Source: Maccoyibacter sp900556645 (lineage in GTDB: Bacteria > Bacillota > Clostridia > Lachnospirales > Lachnospiraceae). Taken from it: a DNA stretch of 38,623 nucleotides. The notes under the pieces are model-generated. The model was not told the DNA's origin, did not search any database, and saw only the letters and a program-made list of their open reading frames with translations. Positions 1 through 8,922 of this stretch are shown piece by piece (positions within the stretch are counted from its first letter, which is position 1; each line of letters begins with the position of its first letter). Both the position numbers and the translations under genes were made by a program. The stretch spans positions 1 to 38,623 of the forward strand of contig CATWDJ010000017.1 in NCBI GenBank assembly GCA_958349535.1, written 5' to 3'.

Positions 1-1158
1 TTTTTTGTGGTGATTTCTGTTAATTTGTACTTGACAAGAGGTCATTACATATCAGATGGAGAAACCGTAGAAGGAGTAGAAATTGTTACAACAGAGTTTG
101 TTCCAATGGGACCGGCAGCCAGTCAGGTAGCAATCAAACAAAGCGGAACCAATGGTGGTGGATATATGGGTGTAAACTCTGCCCATCCATTGGAAAATCC
201 AAATGCTTTTACAAACTTAATGGAGATGATTTCCATTCTGTTAATTCCGGCAGCATTGTGCTTTACCTTTGGACAAGGAATTAAGGATAAGAAACAAGGC
301 AAGGCTATTTTTGTAGCGATGTTTATCTGTCTGGTTCTTTCTATGGCTATCGTGGGAGTGAACGAGCAGAAAGCTACACCGCAGCTTGCACAGAATGGAA
401 CCGTAGATATTTCCACAGTAAATCAGGCAGGCGGAAATATGGAAGGAAAGGAAACCCGTTTTGGAATTGCAACTTCTGCCACATGGGCCACCTTTACAAC
501 AGCCGCATCTAATGGTTCAGTAAACTCTATGCATGACAGTTATACCCCGATTGGCGGTATGATACCAATGCTTTTAATGCAGCTTGGTGAAGTAGTTTTT
601 GGAGGTACCGGATGTGGTCTGTACGGAATGTTGGCGTTTGCTATTCTAACCGTATTCATAGCAGGCTTGATGGTAGGACGTACACCGGAATTTTTGGGTA
701 AAAAGATAGAGCCTTATGAGATGAAATGGTCTGTGCTGGTATGCTTGGCAACCCCGATAGCAATTCTGGTAGGAAGCGGTATCGCAGCAGCAGTACCTAG
801 TGTGGCGGATAGCCTGAATAATACCGGAGCACATGGTCTTTCAGAATTGATGTATGCATATTCTTCCTGTGGCGGTAATAATGGTTCTGCTTTTGCAGGG
901 TTTAATGCAAATACTGTATTTTTAAATGTAACACTTGGAATTGTAATGTTGTTTGCAAGATTTTTGCCAATTATCGGAACTCTGGCAATTGCAGGTTCTC
1001 TGGCAAACAAGAAAAAAATTGCAAAAACAGCCGGAACATTATCAACATCAAACGGTATGTTTGTATTTTTACTGATATTGATTGTTTTACTGATAGGTGC
1101 TTTGAGCTTTTTCCCGGCACTTTCGCTGGGACCACTTGCAGAATATTTTAGTAGCTAG
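1..1158 (+). CDS. kdpA: Potassium-transporting ATPase subunit A, 5' partial
   Basis: This is the K+-conducting membrane subunit of the KdpFABC pump. About 385 codons are present, whereas the family is usually near 560 residues, and the reading frame is open to the first base of the window, so the gene begins upstream. The GTNGGG pore-loop signature followed by NSAHPLENPN is visible around bases 148-210. A second filter-like loop, GGTGCGLYG, lies around bases 601-630, and a third, SSCGGNNGSAF, around 865-897. Several hydrophobic membrane segments follow one another to the C-terminus. The stop is 18 bases before kdpB, so the genes are probably co-transcribed. No kdpF peptide lies between kdpA and kdpB; one could lie upstream, out of sight. 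Confidence 0.96.
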   Translation, partial: FFVVISVNLYLTRGHYISDGETVEGVEIVTTEFVPMGPAASQVAIKQSGTNGGGYMGVNSAHPLENPNAFTNLMEMISILLIPAALCFTFGQGIKDKKQGKAIFVAMFICLVLSMAIVGVNEQKATPQLAQNGTVDISTVNQAGGNMEGKETRFGIATSATWATFTTAASNGSVNSMHDSYTPIGGMIPMLLMQLGEVVFGGTGCGLYGMLAFAILTVFIAGLMVGRTPEFLGKKIEPYEMKWSVLVCLATPIAILVGSGIAAAVPSVADSLNNTGAHGLSELMYAYSSCGGNNGSAFAGFNANTVFLNVTLGIVMLFARFLPIIGTLAIAGSLANKKKIAKTAGTLSTSNGMFVFLLILIVLLIGALSFFPALSLGPLAEYFSS

Positions 1159-1176
1159 TCTAGGAGGTGTAAAAAG

Positions 1177-3252
1177 ATGAGCCAGAATGAAAAGAAAGGC
1201 TTTGCAAATAAGAAGATGTTCGGCAGAGCCGTAAAAGATTCATTTTTAAAGTTAAGACCGGATATTCAAGTGAAAAACCCGGTTATGTTATTGGTATACA
1301 TATCTGCCATCTTAACCACAGGACTTTGGATTCTTTCACTATTTGGTATAAAAGATGCAGCCAGCGGATATACATTTGCGATTGCCATTATTTTATGGTT
1401 TACGGTATTGTTTGCCAATTTTGCCGAAGCAATTGCAGAGGGAAGAGGAAAGGCACAGGCAGATTCTCTGCGGGCAGCAAAAAGAGATGTGCAGGCAAGA
1501 AAGATATCGGATTTGCAGGACAAGGATAAGGATAAGGAATGCTTTGTTGCTTCTCATACCTTGAAAAAAGGGGATATTGTTTTAGTAAAAGCCGGAGAAC
1601 AGATTCCGGGTGATGGTGAAGTAATAGAGGGTGCGGCCTCTGTGGACGAGAGTGCCATTACCGGAGAGTCCGCTCCGGTCATCCGGGAAGCCGGAGGCGA
1701 TAGAAGTGCTGTTACAGGAGGTACAATGGTTCTGTCAGATTGGATTGTAGTAGAGATTACCAGTGAACCGGGAGAAAGTTTTTTGGATAAGATGATAGCA
1801 ATGGTAGAGGGTGCCGCAAGAAAAAAGACACCAAATGAGATTGCATTACAGATTTTTTTGGTAGCTCTCTCCATTATCTTTATTTTGGTAACTATGTCCT
1901 TATATACTTACTCAATCTTTTCAGCAAAGCAGGCGGGAATTGAAAATCCAACCTCTATTACAACTTTAGTGGCACTTTTAGTATGCCTTTCACCTACAAC
2001 CATAGGAGCTTTATTATCAGCTATCGGTATTGCAGGCATGAGCAGATTAAATCAGGCAAATGTGCTTGCCATGAGCGGTCGTGCCATTGAGGCAGCTGGT
2101 GATGTAGATATATTGATGTTGGATAAGACAGGTACCATTACCTTAGGAAACAGACAGGCATATCAGTTTATTCCGGTAGACGGAAATGACAGCAGAGAAC
2201 TGGCAGACGCAGCACAGTTGGCATCTCTTGCAGATGAAACCCCGGAGGGTAGAAGTGTCGTGGTATTGGCAAAGGAACAGTTTGGTATACGAGAGCGGAA
2301 ATTGCAGGATACAGGAATGACATTCATTCCATTTACAGCAGTGACCCGAATGAGCGGTGTAGACTATGAAGGAAATGAAATCAGAAAAGGAGCCGCAGAT
2401 GCTATCAAGGATTATGTCACTCAAGCAGGTGGAAGATATTCAACGGAATGTGAAGAGATTGTAAAAGAAATTGCAACACAGGGAGGAACGCCTCTTGTAG
2501 TGGCAAAGAACCATCAGGTTTTGGGTGTTATCCACCTAAAAGATATCATCAAACAGGGAGTAAAGGAAAAATTTGCAGATTTAAGGAAAATGGGAATCAA
2601 AACCATTATGATTACCGGGGATAATCCTATGACAGCAGCAGCTATTGCGGCAGAAGCCGGTGTAGACGATTTCCTTGCAGAGGCTACGCCGGAAGGCAAG
2701 CTGAATATGATTCGGGATTTGCAGAAAAAAGGTCATATGGTTGCAATGACCGGGGACGGAACCAACGATGCACCGGCTCTGGCACAGGCAGATGTGGCAG
2801 TGGCCATGAACAGTGGTACACAGGCGGCAAAAGAAGCGGGAAATATGGTGGATTTAGATTCATCACCTACCAAATTGATTGACATTGTGCGTATCGGAAA
2901 ACAGCTTCTTATGACACGGGGAAGTCTTACGACCTTTTCCATTGCCAATGATGTAGCAAAGTATTTTGCCATTATTCCGGCAATGTTTATGGGATTATAT
3001 CCGGGGCTTTCTAGATTAAATATTATGAGCCTTCATTCACCCCAGAGTGCAGTACTTTCAGCAATTATCTATAATGCTTTGATTATCATTGCACTGATAC
3101 CATTGGCATTGAAGGGTGTAAAATATCGTGAAGTTCCGGCAGGAAAGCTTCTGTCAAGAAACCTTTTGATTTACGGGTTGGGAGGATTAATTACCCCGTT
3201 TATCTTTGTGAAGCTGATTGATATTTTGCTGGTCCTGACCGGTTTGGTATAG
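1177..3252 (+). CDS. kdpB: Potassium-transporting P-type ATPase subunit B
   Basis: This is the catalytic subunit of the Kdp K+ pump, which hydrolyses ATP through an aspartyl-phosphate intermediate. The length of 691 residues is typical for KdpB. The phosphorylation motif DKTGT places the acceptor at Asp316. The actuator-domain TGES motif is at residues 162-165; the serine of this motif is a known inhibitory phosphorylation site in E. coli KdpB. TGDGTND at residues 525-531 is the hinge motif of the nucleotide and phosphorylation domains. Hydrophobic segments near residues 35-85, 225-290 and 590-690 form the membrane part. An AGGAGGTG ribosome binding site precedes the ATG. The gene sits between kdpA and kdpC. 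Confidence 0.98.
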   Translation: MSQNEKKGFANKKMFGRAVKDSFLKLRPDIQVKNPVMLLVYISAILTTGLWILSLFGIKDAASGYTFAIAIILWFTVLFANFAEAIAEGRGKAQADSLRAAKRDVQARKISDLQDKDKDKECFVASHTLKKGDIVLVKAGEQIPGDGEVIEGAASVDESAITGESAPVIREAGGDRSAVTGGTMVLSDWIVVEITSEPGESFLDKMIAMVEGAARKKTPNEIALQIFLVALSIIFILVTMSLYTYSIFSAKQAGIENPTSITTLVALLVCLSPTTIGALLSAIGIAGMSRLNQANVLAMSGRAIEAAGDVDILMLDKTGTITLGNRQAYQFIPVDGNDSRELADAAQLASLADETPEGRSVVVLAKEQFGIRERKLQDTGMTFIPFTAVTRMSGVDYEGNEIRKGAADAIKDYVTQAGGRYSTECEEIVKEIATQGGTPLVVAKNHQVLGVIHLKDIIKQGVKEKFADLRKMGIKTIMITGDNPMTAAAIAAEAGVDDFLAEATPEGKLNMIRDLQKKGHMVAMTGDGTNDAPALAQADVAVAMNSGTQAAKEAGNMVDLDSSPTKLIDIVRIGKQLLMTRGSLTTFSIANDVAKYFAIIPAMFMGLYPGLSRLNIMSLHSPQSAVLSAIIYNALIIIALIPLALKGVKYREVPAGKLLSRNLLIYGLGGLITPFIFVKLIDILLVLTGLV

Positions 3253-3297
3253 AGAGAGGAAACGGGATTTTTCCTTTGAAAATTGGAGGTTAAGAAA

Positions 3298-3906
3298 ATG
3301 AAAGAAACAAAGAAATCATCAATCGTGCCGGCTTTGAAGATGTTTCTCATATTTATGATTATTTGCGGAGCTGTTTATACATTAGTGGTTACAGGTCTGG
3401 CACAGTTATTATTTCCAAAGCAGGCAAACGGAAGCATTATAGAAGTAAACGGAAAAAAATACGGAAGTGAGCTTTTGGGACAATATTACACAGATGAAGG
3501 GCATATGTGGGGACGTATTATGAATCTGGATGTGTCTACCTTTAAGAATGAAGATGGTGAGACATTGATGTATGCTTCTCCCTCCAACTTAAGTCCAGCC
3601 AGTGATGAATATAAAGAACTGGTAAAAGAAAGAGTTGATATGCTGAAGAAAGCAAACCCAGATATGGATGAGTCTAAAATCCCGGTGGATTTGGTAACCT
3701 GCTCCGGCAGCGGTCTGGATCCGCACATCTCACCTGCGGCAGCAGAATACCAAGTATCTCGGATTGCAAAGGTACAGGGAATGTCTGAGGAAGAAGTCAG
3801 GGATATTATTGGCAAATGTACTGATGGAAAATTGTTCGGAGTGCTGGGAGAGAAAACCGTAAATGTATTAGAAGTAAACCTTATGCTGGACGGTATTTTA
3901 GAATAA
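3298..3906 (+). CDS. kdpC: Potassium-transporting ATPase subunit C
   Basis: This is the small single-span subunit that stabilises the KdpAB complex and is thought to assist ATP use. It has 202 residues from the ATG at 3298. An in-frame TTG at 3283 also exists, but GGAGGT at 3285-3290 is well placed as the ribosome binding site for 3298 and would itself be translated if TTG were used. An N-terminal membrane helix lies around residues 12-35. The family signature SGSGLDPHISPAAAEYQV is visible near residues 138-155. It is the third gene of the kdpABC operon, 45 bases after kdpB. A long inverted repeat lies just downstream. Confidence 0.97.
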   Translation: MKETKKSSIVPALKMFLIFMIICGAVYTLVVTGLAQLLFPKQANGSIIEVNGKKYGSELLGQYYTDEGHMWGRIMNLDVSTFKNEDGETLMYASPSNLSPASDEYKELVKERVDMLKKANPDMDESKIPVDLVTCSGSGLDPHISPAAAEYQVSRIAKVQGMSEEEVRDIIGKCTDGKLFGVLGEKTVNVLEVNLMLDGILE

Positions 3907-3928
3907 TCAATTTTATCGTATTTGCCGC

Positions 3929-4012
3929 ATCTTTATACTATCTTAATGCGAGAGAAAATATCCTTATACAAACTTTAAATGAAAGAAGGGATAATTAAGA
4001 TAGTATAAAGAT
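3929..4012. repeat. Perfect 19-bp inverted repeat between kdpC and ktrB
   Basis: The left arm at 3929-3947 and the right arm at 3994-4012 are exact reverse complements over 19 bases. They are separated by 46 bases, inside which a smaller pairing (TATCC at 3959-3963 with GGATA at 3988-3992) is possible. There is no T-run after the right arm, so a simple terminator is unlikely. The right arm ends 27 bases before the ktrB ATG, so an RNA hairpin or a repressor site controlling the downstream half of the operon is possible. A small mobile-element remnant is the alternative. Confidence 0.75.
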
Positions 4013-4039
4013 TGATTAAGAAAGTTGGCAGGTACGAAA

Positions 4040-5392
4040 ATGGAATATTTACGATATAGAAAAAAACGATTGACTTCTTTTCAGATTATTATTATGGGCT
4101 TTTTACTGGTTATATTAACGGGAAGCATTTTCTTGATGCTTCCTGTTTCTTCGAGAAATGGGGAAGCTACTCCTTTTTTTGATGCCCTGTTTACGGCAAC
4201 CTCAGCCACCTGTGTAACAGGACTTGTGGTACATGATACGGCAACCTACTGGTCAGCCTTTGGGCAGGCGGTCATCTTACTTCTGATACAGATTGGAGGT
4301 ATGGGGGTTGTGACGGTGGCAGTATCGGTGGTTACTATTTCAGGAAGAAAAATAGGACTCATGCAGAGAAGCACCATGAAAGAAGCCATTGCAGCTCCCA
4401 GTGTGGGGGGAATTGTAAGGCTGACAGGATTTATTTTAAAGGCAACCATTCTGATAGAAGTGTTGGGAGCTTTTCTTATGGTTCCGGTTTTCTGGAAAGA
4501 TTTCGGAGCATTGAAGGGAATCTGGTATGCATTGTTTCATTCCATATCTGCCTTTTGTAATGCGGGCTTTGATTTGATGGGAAATATGGGGCAATATTCT
4601 TCTTTGACCGGATATGTGGCAAATGGTTGGATAAATACCGTCATTATAGGACTTATCGTTGTGGGAGGAATTGGTTTTCTTACATGGGATGATGTGAAAT
4701 CCAAAGGAATACATATTAGAAGATATCGGATGCAGAGCAAAGTAATACTGGTAATGACTGCTCTTTTAATCGTAATCCCCTTTGTCATATTCCTTTTTGG
4801 AGAATTTAGCAGGCAGGTATGGGATGGAATGCCGCTGGGAGAAAAGATATGGGCATCCCTGTTTCAGTCTGTTACCCCCAGAACTGCGGGATTTAATACC
4901 ATTGATTTAAACCTGTTCAGTGAAGCCGGGCGGACCATAGTCATTCTTCTGATGCTGACAGGCGGTTCTCCGGGTTCTACGGCAGGAGGTATGAAAACCA
5001 CTACCTTAGCGGTTCTATTTATGACCTTGTTTGCCATATTTAAAAGAAAAGGGGATACGGAGTGTTTCGGAAGAAGAATTGAGGAAAACACCATAAAATA
5101 TGCTGCTGCTATTTTGATGATGTATCTGACCTTGTTCCTGACAGGTGGAGTCATCATCAGCTGTATGGAGGGATTGCCTATATTGACCTGCCTCTTTGAA
5201 ACAGCTTCTGCCATAGGTACGGTGGGATTGTCGCTGGGAATTACGCCCGGACTTGGAACGGTATCGAGACTGATATTGATGATACTGATGTTCTTTGGCA
5301 GAGTAGGAGGTCTTACTCTGGTGTTTGCGGCATTTTCAGATAAAGAGATACATATATCAAGGCTGCCAAAAGAAAAAATTACGGTAGGTTAA
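4040..5392 (+). CDS. ktrB: TrkH/KtrB-family potassium uptake channel subunit
   Basis: This is an integral-membrane K+ translocating subunit, 450 residues, with repeated M1-pore-M2 units. Pore-loop signatures typical of the family are seen as SATCVTGL around residues 54-61, AFCNAGFD around 171-178, TPRTAGFNT near 280 and SAIGTVGLSLG near 390. Length and architecture fit KtrB better than the longer TrkH. The ATG at 4040 is preferred; an in-frame TTG at 4025 would add five residues, and neither has a strong ribosome binding site. It follows kdpC by 133 bases and precedes its likely cytoplasmic partner ktrA by 21 bases. The KtrB versus TrkH label is inferred, but the transport class is secure. 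Confidence 0.93.
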   Translation: MEYLRYRKKRLTSFQIIIMGFLLVILTGSIFLMLPVSSRNGEATPFFDALFTATSATCVTGLVVHDTATYWSAFGQAVILLLIQIGGMGVVTVAVSVVTISGRKIGLMQRSTMKEAIAAPSVGGIVRLTGFILKATILIEVLGAFLMVPVFWKDFGALKGIWYALFHSISAFCNAGFDLMGNMGQYSSLTGYVANGWINTVIIGLIVVGGIGFLTWDDVKSKGIHIRRYRMQSKVILVMTALLIVIPFVIFLFGEFSRQVWDGMPLGEKIWASLFQSVTPRTAGFNTIDLNLFSEAGRTIVILLMLTGGSPGSTAGGMKTTTLAVLFMTLFAIFKRKGDTECFGRRIEENTIKYAAAILMMYLTLFLTGGVIISCMEGLPILTCLFETASAIGTVGLSLGITPGLGTVSRLILMILMFFGRVGGLTLVFAAFSDKEIHISRLPKEKITVG

Positions 5393-5413
5393 AAGAGAAA
5401 GGAAGGTACAAAG

Positions 5414-6061
5414 ATGAAGTCAGTTTTACTAATTGGATTGGGAAGGTTCGGAAAGCATGTTGCCATAAAACTCCATGAACTGAATCATGAAGTGATGGCT
5501 ATTGATAAAAAGGAAGAGAGAGTAGAGGAAGTACTACCTTACGTTACAAATGCACAGATTGGAGACAGTATGAATGAGGCGTTTTTGCGTTCTCTTGGAA
5601 TCGGCAATTTTGATGTCTGTTTTGTCGCCATTGGAAATGATTTTCAAGGCTCCTTGGAGACAACATCATTGTTGAAGGAGTTGGGAGCCAAGATGGTGGT
5701 GTCCAGAGCTGCCAGAGATGTACAGGCAAAATTCCTGCTTCGTAACGGTGCCGATGAAATTGTCTATCCGGAGAAACAGATGGCTACATGGACAGCTATT
5801 CGATACACCTCGGATCATATTTTTGATTACATAGAGCTGGATAATGATTATGCGATTTTTGAAATAGAAGTACCTACGGCGTGGATTGGAAGAACCGTAG
5901 GGGAAATTAATATCCGCCAGAAGTATAAGATTAATATTATGGCATTAAAGAGGAACCAGAAAATGGAGTTGACTATAACCCCGGATACCCGTTTTACAGA
6001 GGAGGATGCCATATTGGTGTTGGGTAACAACCGGGATATACAGAAGTGTTTCCATATATAG
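5414..6061 (+). CDS. ktrA: TrkA/KtrA-type RCK regulatory subunit
   Basis: This is the cytoplasmic gating subunit for the preceding channel, 215 residues. The N-terminal Rossmann RCK_N domain begins with the nucleotide-binding pattern GLGRFGKHVA at residues 8-17, with an acidic residue at the end of beta strand 2 (AIDKKEE). RCK_C follows from about residue 135. In characterised KtrA proteins RCK_N binds ATP or ADP and RCK_C binds cyclic di-AMP; whether the latter holds here cannot be read from the sequence. An AAAGGAAGG ribosome binding site precedes the ATG. It lies 21 bases after ktrB, so the two are surely co-transcribed. Confidence 0.95.
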   Translation: MKSVLLIGLGRFGKHVAIKLHELNHEVMAIDKKEERVEEVLPYVTNAQIGDSMNEAFLRSLGIGNFDVCFVAIGNDFQGSLETTSLLKELGAKMVVSRAARDVQAKFLLRNGADEIVYPEKQMATWTAIRYTSDHIFDYIELDNDYAIFEIEVPTAWIGRTVGEINIRQKYKINIMALKRNQKMELTITPDTRFTEEDAILVLGNNRDIQKCFHI

Positions 6062-6092
6062 GATATAGGAGGACTTAATCGGAGGTGGTATA

Positions 6093-6284
6093 ATGAAAAT
6101 GGTCCTATTACTGGTGGCATATCTGGTAGTCGGAATCATACTTTTTTTCTTTATAAAAAAATGGGATGTTTTTTTGGAGGAATGTCAAAAACAGAAGGAA
6201 ATATCTGATAGGAGTAAATTACATGGAAGAGAATCGTCAGAATCCGGAACAACTGTTACAGGCAGTGAAGAGAGAGGAAAATGA
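6093..6284 (+). CDS. Small single-span membrane protein overlapping kdpD
   Basis: This is a 63-residue ORF with a very good ribosome binding site, GGAGGTGG at 6081-6088, properly spaced from the ATG at 6093. Residues 3-21 form one hydrophobic helix, followed by KKWDVFLEE and a polar tail rich in E, K and S. Its end overlaps the first 62 bases of kdpD in another frame, so translational coupling to the kinase is plausible. I do not recognise the family. A small membrane peptide within a kdp locus recalls KdpF, but KdpF is shorter and normally precedes kdpA, so that identity is not claimed. Confidence 0.6.
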   Translation: MKMVLLLVAYLVVGIILFFFIKKWDVFLEECQKQKEISDRSKLHGRESSESGTTVTGSEERGK

Positions 6285-8922
6285 AAAGGGACGGGGACAT
6301 TTAAAAATATTTTTTGGCTATGCAGCAGGAGTAGGAAAAACCTATGCTATGCTACAGGCTGCCCATGCCGCAAAACAGAGAGGGATAGATGTGGTGGCAG
6401 GATATGTGGAGCCTCACGCCAGACCTCAGACCGCAGCTTTGTTGCATGGACTGGAACAATTGCCGAACCTTGTGGTAGATTATAACGGTATTACACTAAA
6501 AGAATTTGATTTAGATGCGGCAATCAAAAGAAAGCCAACTCTGATGCTGGTGGACGAGCTTGCCCATACAAATGCACAGGGATGCCGTCATACAAAACGT
6601 TATCAGGATGTGGAAGAGCTGCTGAAAGCCGGCATAGATGTTTATACCACCGTCAATGTGCAGCATATAGAAAGCCTGAATGATATGGTGGCGGCAATTA
6701 CAGGGATCATGGTCAGGGAGAGGGTTCCTGACTCGGTATTTGACAATGCTTCGCAGGTAGAACTGATTGATATAGAGCCTCAGGAATTGCTGGAGCGGTT
6801 ACAGTCTGGGAATGTATACAAAGAGACGCAGGCAAAACAGGCTACTCAGAACTTTTTCCAGATTGAAAATCTGATTGCATTAAGAGAAATTGCGTTGCGA
6901 AGATGTGCAGAGCGTATCAACACCCTTTCAGAGGAAGCCAGAATTAAAAACGGAGGGGATTATTATACCGATGAGCATGTGTTGGTCTGCCTGTCCCCTG
7001 CACCGTCAAATATGAAAATTATCCGTACAGCAGCACGTATGGCAAAAGCATTTCGCGGCTCCTTTACCGCATTGTATGTAGAAACCTCCGAGTTTGCCGT
7101 GATGGACGAGGAAAATAAAAAAAGGCTGAGAAGTAATATGCGGCTGGCAGAGCAGCTGGGAGCCAGAATAGAGATGGTATATGGTGAGGATGTGCCTTTC
7201 CAGATTGCGGAATTTGCCCGGTTGTCCGGTATTTCCAAAATTGTAATCGGAAGAAGCACCGCAACCAGAAAATCCATATTCAGCAAACCTACCTTGACAG
7301 AGAAACTGATTTCACAGGCACCGAATTTGGATATCTATATTATTCCGGACAGTACCTCGGAGATGGTTTACAGGGCAAAAAAGGTAAAAAGAAAATCAGA
7401 GAATTTATGGAATATAGCAGATGTGGTAAAAAGTATCGGAATGATTGTGGCAGCATCTGCCATCAGCTTTGGATTCTGGAAGTTGGGAATGAGTGAATCC
7501 AATATTATCATGGTGTATATTCTGGGGGTATTGTTTACGTCCGTCATTACCACACAAAAGATATACAGTTTGATTTCCTCCATTGTAAGTGTTTTTGTGT
7601 TTAACTTTTTATTTACAGAACCGAGATATACCTTGCTTGCTTATGAAAAAGATTATCCGATAACCTTTGTTACGATGTTTGTGGCTGCCTTTCTGACTGG
7701 AACGTTGGCAATTAAATTAAAGAAACAGGCAAAACAGGCTGCACAGGCAGCCTATCGGACAAAAATACTGTTTGATACCAATCAGCTTTTAGAGGGAGTC
7801 AAAGAAAAAGAAGAAATTACCACCGTAACGGTTACCCAGCTCATTAAACTGCTGAATAGGGATATGGTGATTTATCTGGCGGAAAAAGAAAATTTATCTG
7901 CACCGAAATTTTTCTCCGTAGACGGGGAGACAGCCAGTGAGGAATATCTGTCGGAAAATGAAAAAGCTGTTGCCTTCTGGGTATTGAAAAATAACAAGCA
8001 TGCAGGAGCAACCACAGATACGCTTTCAGATGCAAAATGTTTATATCTGTCCATACGAACCAGCAATGCCGTATATGGAGTCATCGGAATCGTAATTGGA
8101 GATATGCCGTTGGATTCCTTTGAAAAAAGTATCCTGCTGTCTATTTTAGGAGAGTGTGCCTTGGCTCTTGAGAACGAGAAGAATGGAAGAGAAAAGACAG
8201 AGGCGGCATTGGTGGCACAGAAGGAACAGTTGAGGGCAAATCTGCTCCGTTCCATTTCCCATGATTTGCGTACTCCGTTGACCTCCATATCCGGGAATGC
8301 CAGCAATTTGCTGTCCAATGGAGAAAAGTTTGATGCCGATACCAAAAAGCAGCTATATTCAGATATTTATGATGATTCCATGTGGCTTATTAATCTGGTG
8401 GAAAATCTGCTTTCTGTAACAAGAATTGAAGAGGGAAGATTGAATATCAATTTATCAACGGAGCTTTTGGATGAAATCATTACAGAAGCATTACATCATA
8501 TCAGCAGAAAGAAAGTGGAGCATAAGATTTCTTTTCAGGCATCCGAGGAGTTTATTCTGGTAAAAGTGGATGCAAGATTGATTATGCAGGTGATTATCAA
8601 TATCGTGGACAATGCCATTAAATATACACAGAAAGATTCGGAAATCGTAATTACCACGCGGAAACAGAATCATAAGGCGGTTGTTTGTATTGCAGATAAC
8701 GGAGGCGGAATTTCCGATGACGTAAAACCGTATATATTTGATATGTTTTACAGTGGGGCAAAGAGCATTGCCGACAGCAGACGAAGTCTGGGCCTGGGAT
8801 TATCTCTTTGTAAATCAATTATTACAGCCCACGGAGGAGATATAGAGGTTTCGGACAACAGGCCTCATGGAGCGGTGTTTACATTTTCTTTGCCAATAGA
8901 GGAGGTGGATTTACATGAATAA
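6223..8922 (+). CDS. kdpD: Osmosensitive K+ channel sensor histidine kinase KdpD
   Basis: This is the membrane sensor kinase that controls kdp expression, 899 residues. The start at 6223 is chosen because AGGAG at 6209-6213 precedes it; the frame is open further upstream but lacks such a signal. The N-terminal KdpD domain carries a Walker A motif, GYAAGVGKT, at residues 32-40 and DELAHTN at about 111-117. A universal-stress-protein-like domain follows (about 250-365). Four closely packed membrane helices occupy about 410-500, then a GAF-like region. In the kinase core, SISHDLRTPL holds the phospho-accepting His680, with the N-box NIVDNAIKYT at 793-802 and DNGGGIS from 825. It overlaps kdpE by eight bases. 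Confidence 0.97.
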   Translation: MEENRQNPEQLLQAVKREENEKGRGHLKIFFGYAAGVGKTYAMLQAAHAAKQRGIDVVAGYVEPHARPQTAALLHGLEQLPNLVVDYNGITLKEFDLDAAIKRKPTLMLVDELAHTNAQGCRHTKRYQDVEELLKAGIDVYTTVNVQHIESLNDMVAAITGIMVRERVPDSVFDNASQVELIDIEPQELLERLQSGNVYKETQAKQATQNFFQIENLIALREIALRRCAERINTLSEEARIKNGGDYYTDEHVLVCLSPAPSNMKIIRTAARMAKAFRGSFTALYVETSEFAVMDEENKKRLRSNMRLAEQLGARIEMVYGEDVPFQIAEFARLSGISKIVIGRSTATRKSIFSKPTLTEKLISQAPNLDIYIIPDSTSEMVYRAKKVKRKSENLWNIADVVKSIGMIVAASAISFGFWKLGMSESNIIMVYILGVLFTSVITTQKIYSLISSIVSVFVFNFLFTEPRYTLLAYEKDYPITFVTMFVAAFLTGTLAIKLKKQAKQAAQAAYRTKILFDTNQLLEGVKEKEEITTVTVTQLIKLLNRDMVIYLAEKENLSAPKFFSVDGETASEEYLSENEKAVAFWVLKNNKHAGATTDTLSDAKCLYLSIRTSNAVYGVIGIVIGDMPLDSFEKSILLSILGECALALENEKNGREKTEAALVAQKEQLRANLLRSISHDLRTPLTSISGNASNLLSNGEKFDADTKKQLYSDIYDDSMWLINLVENLLSVTRIEEGRLNINLSTELLDEIITEALHHISRKKVEHKISFQASEEFILVKVDARLIMQVIINIVDNAIKYTQKDSEIVITTRKQNHKAVVCIADNGGGISDDVKPYIFDMFYSGAKSIADSRRSLGLGLSLCKSIITAHGGDIEVSDNRPHGAVFTFSLPIEEVDLHE

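Noticed and set aside
6093..6284. Naming the small membrane ORF kdpF
   Set aside because: It is about twice the length of KdpF, lies before kdpD rather than kdpA, and sequence similarity cannot be shown for so short a helix.
7872..8345. A 157-codon open frame on the - strand inside kdpD
   Set aside because: It lies fully within the well-supported kinase gene, has serine- and phenylalanine-rich sequence typical of antisense frames, and no ribosome binding site.
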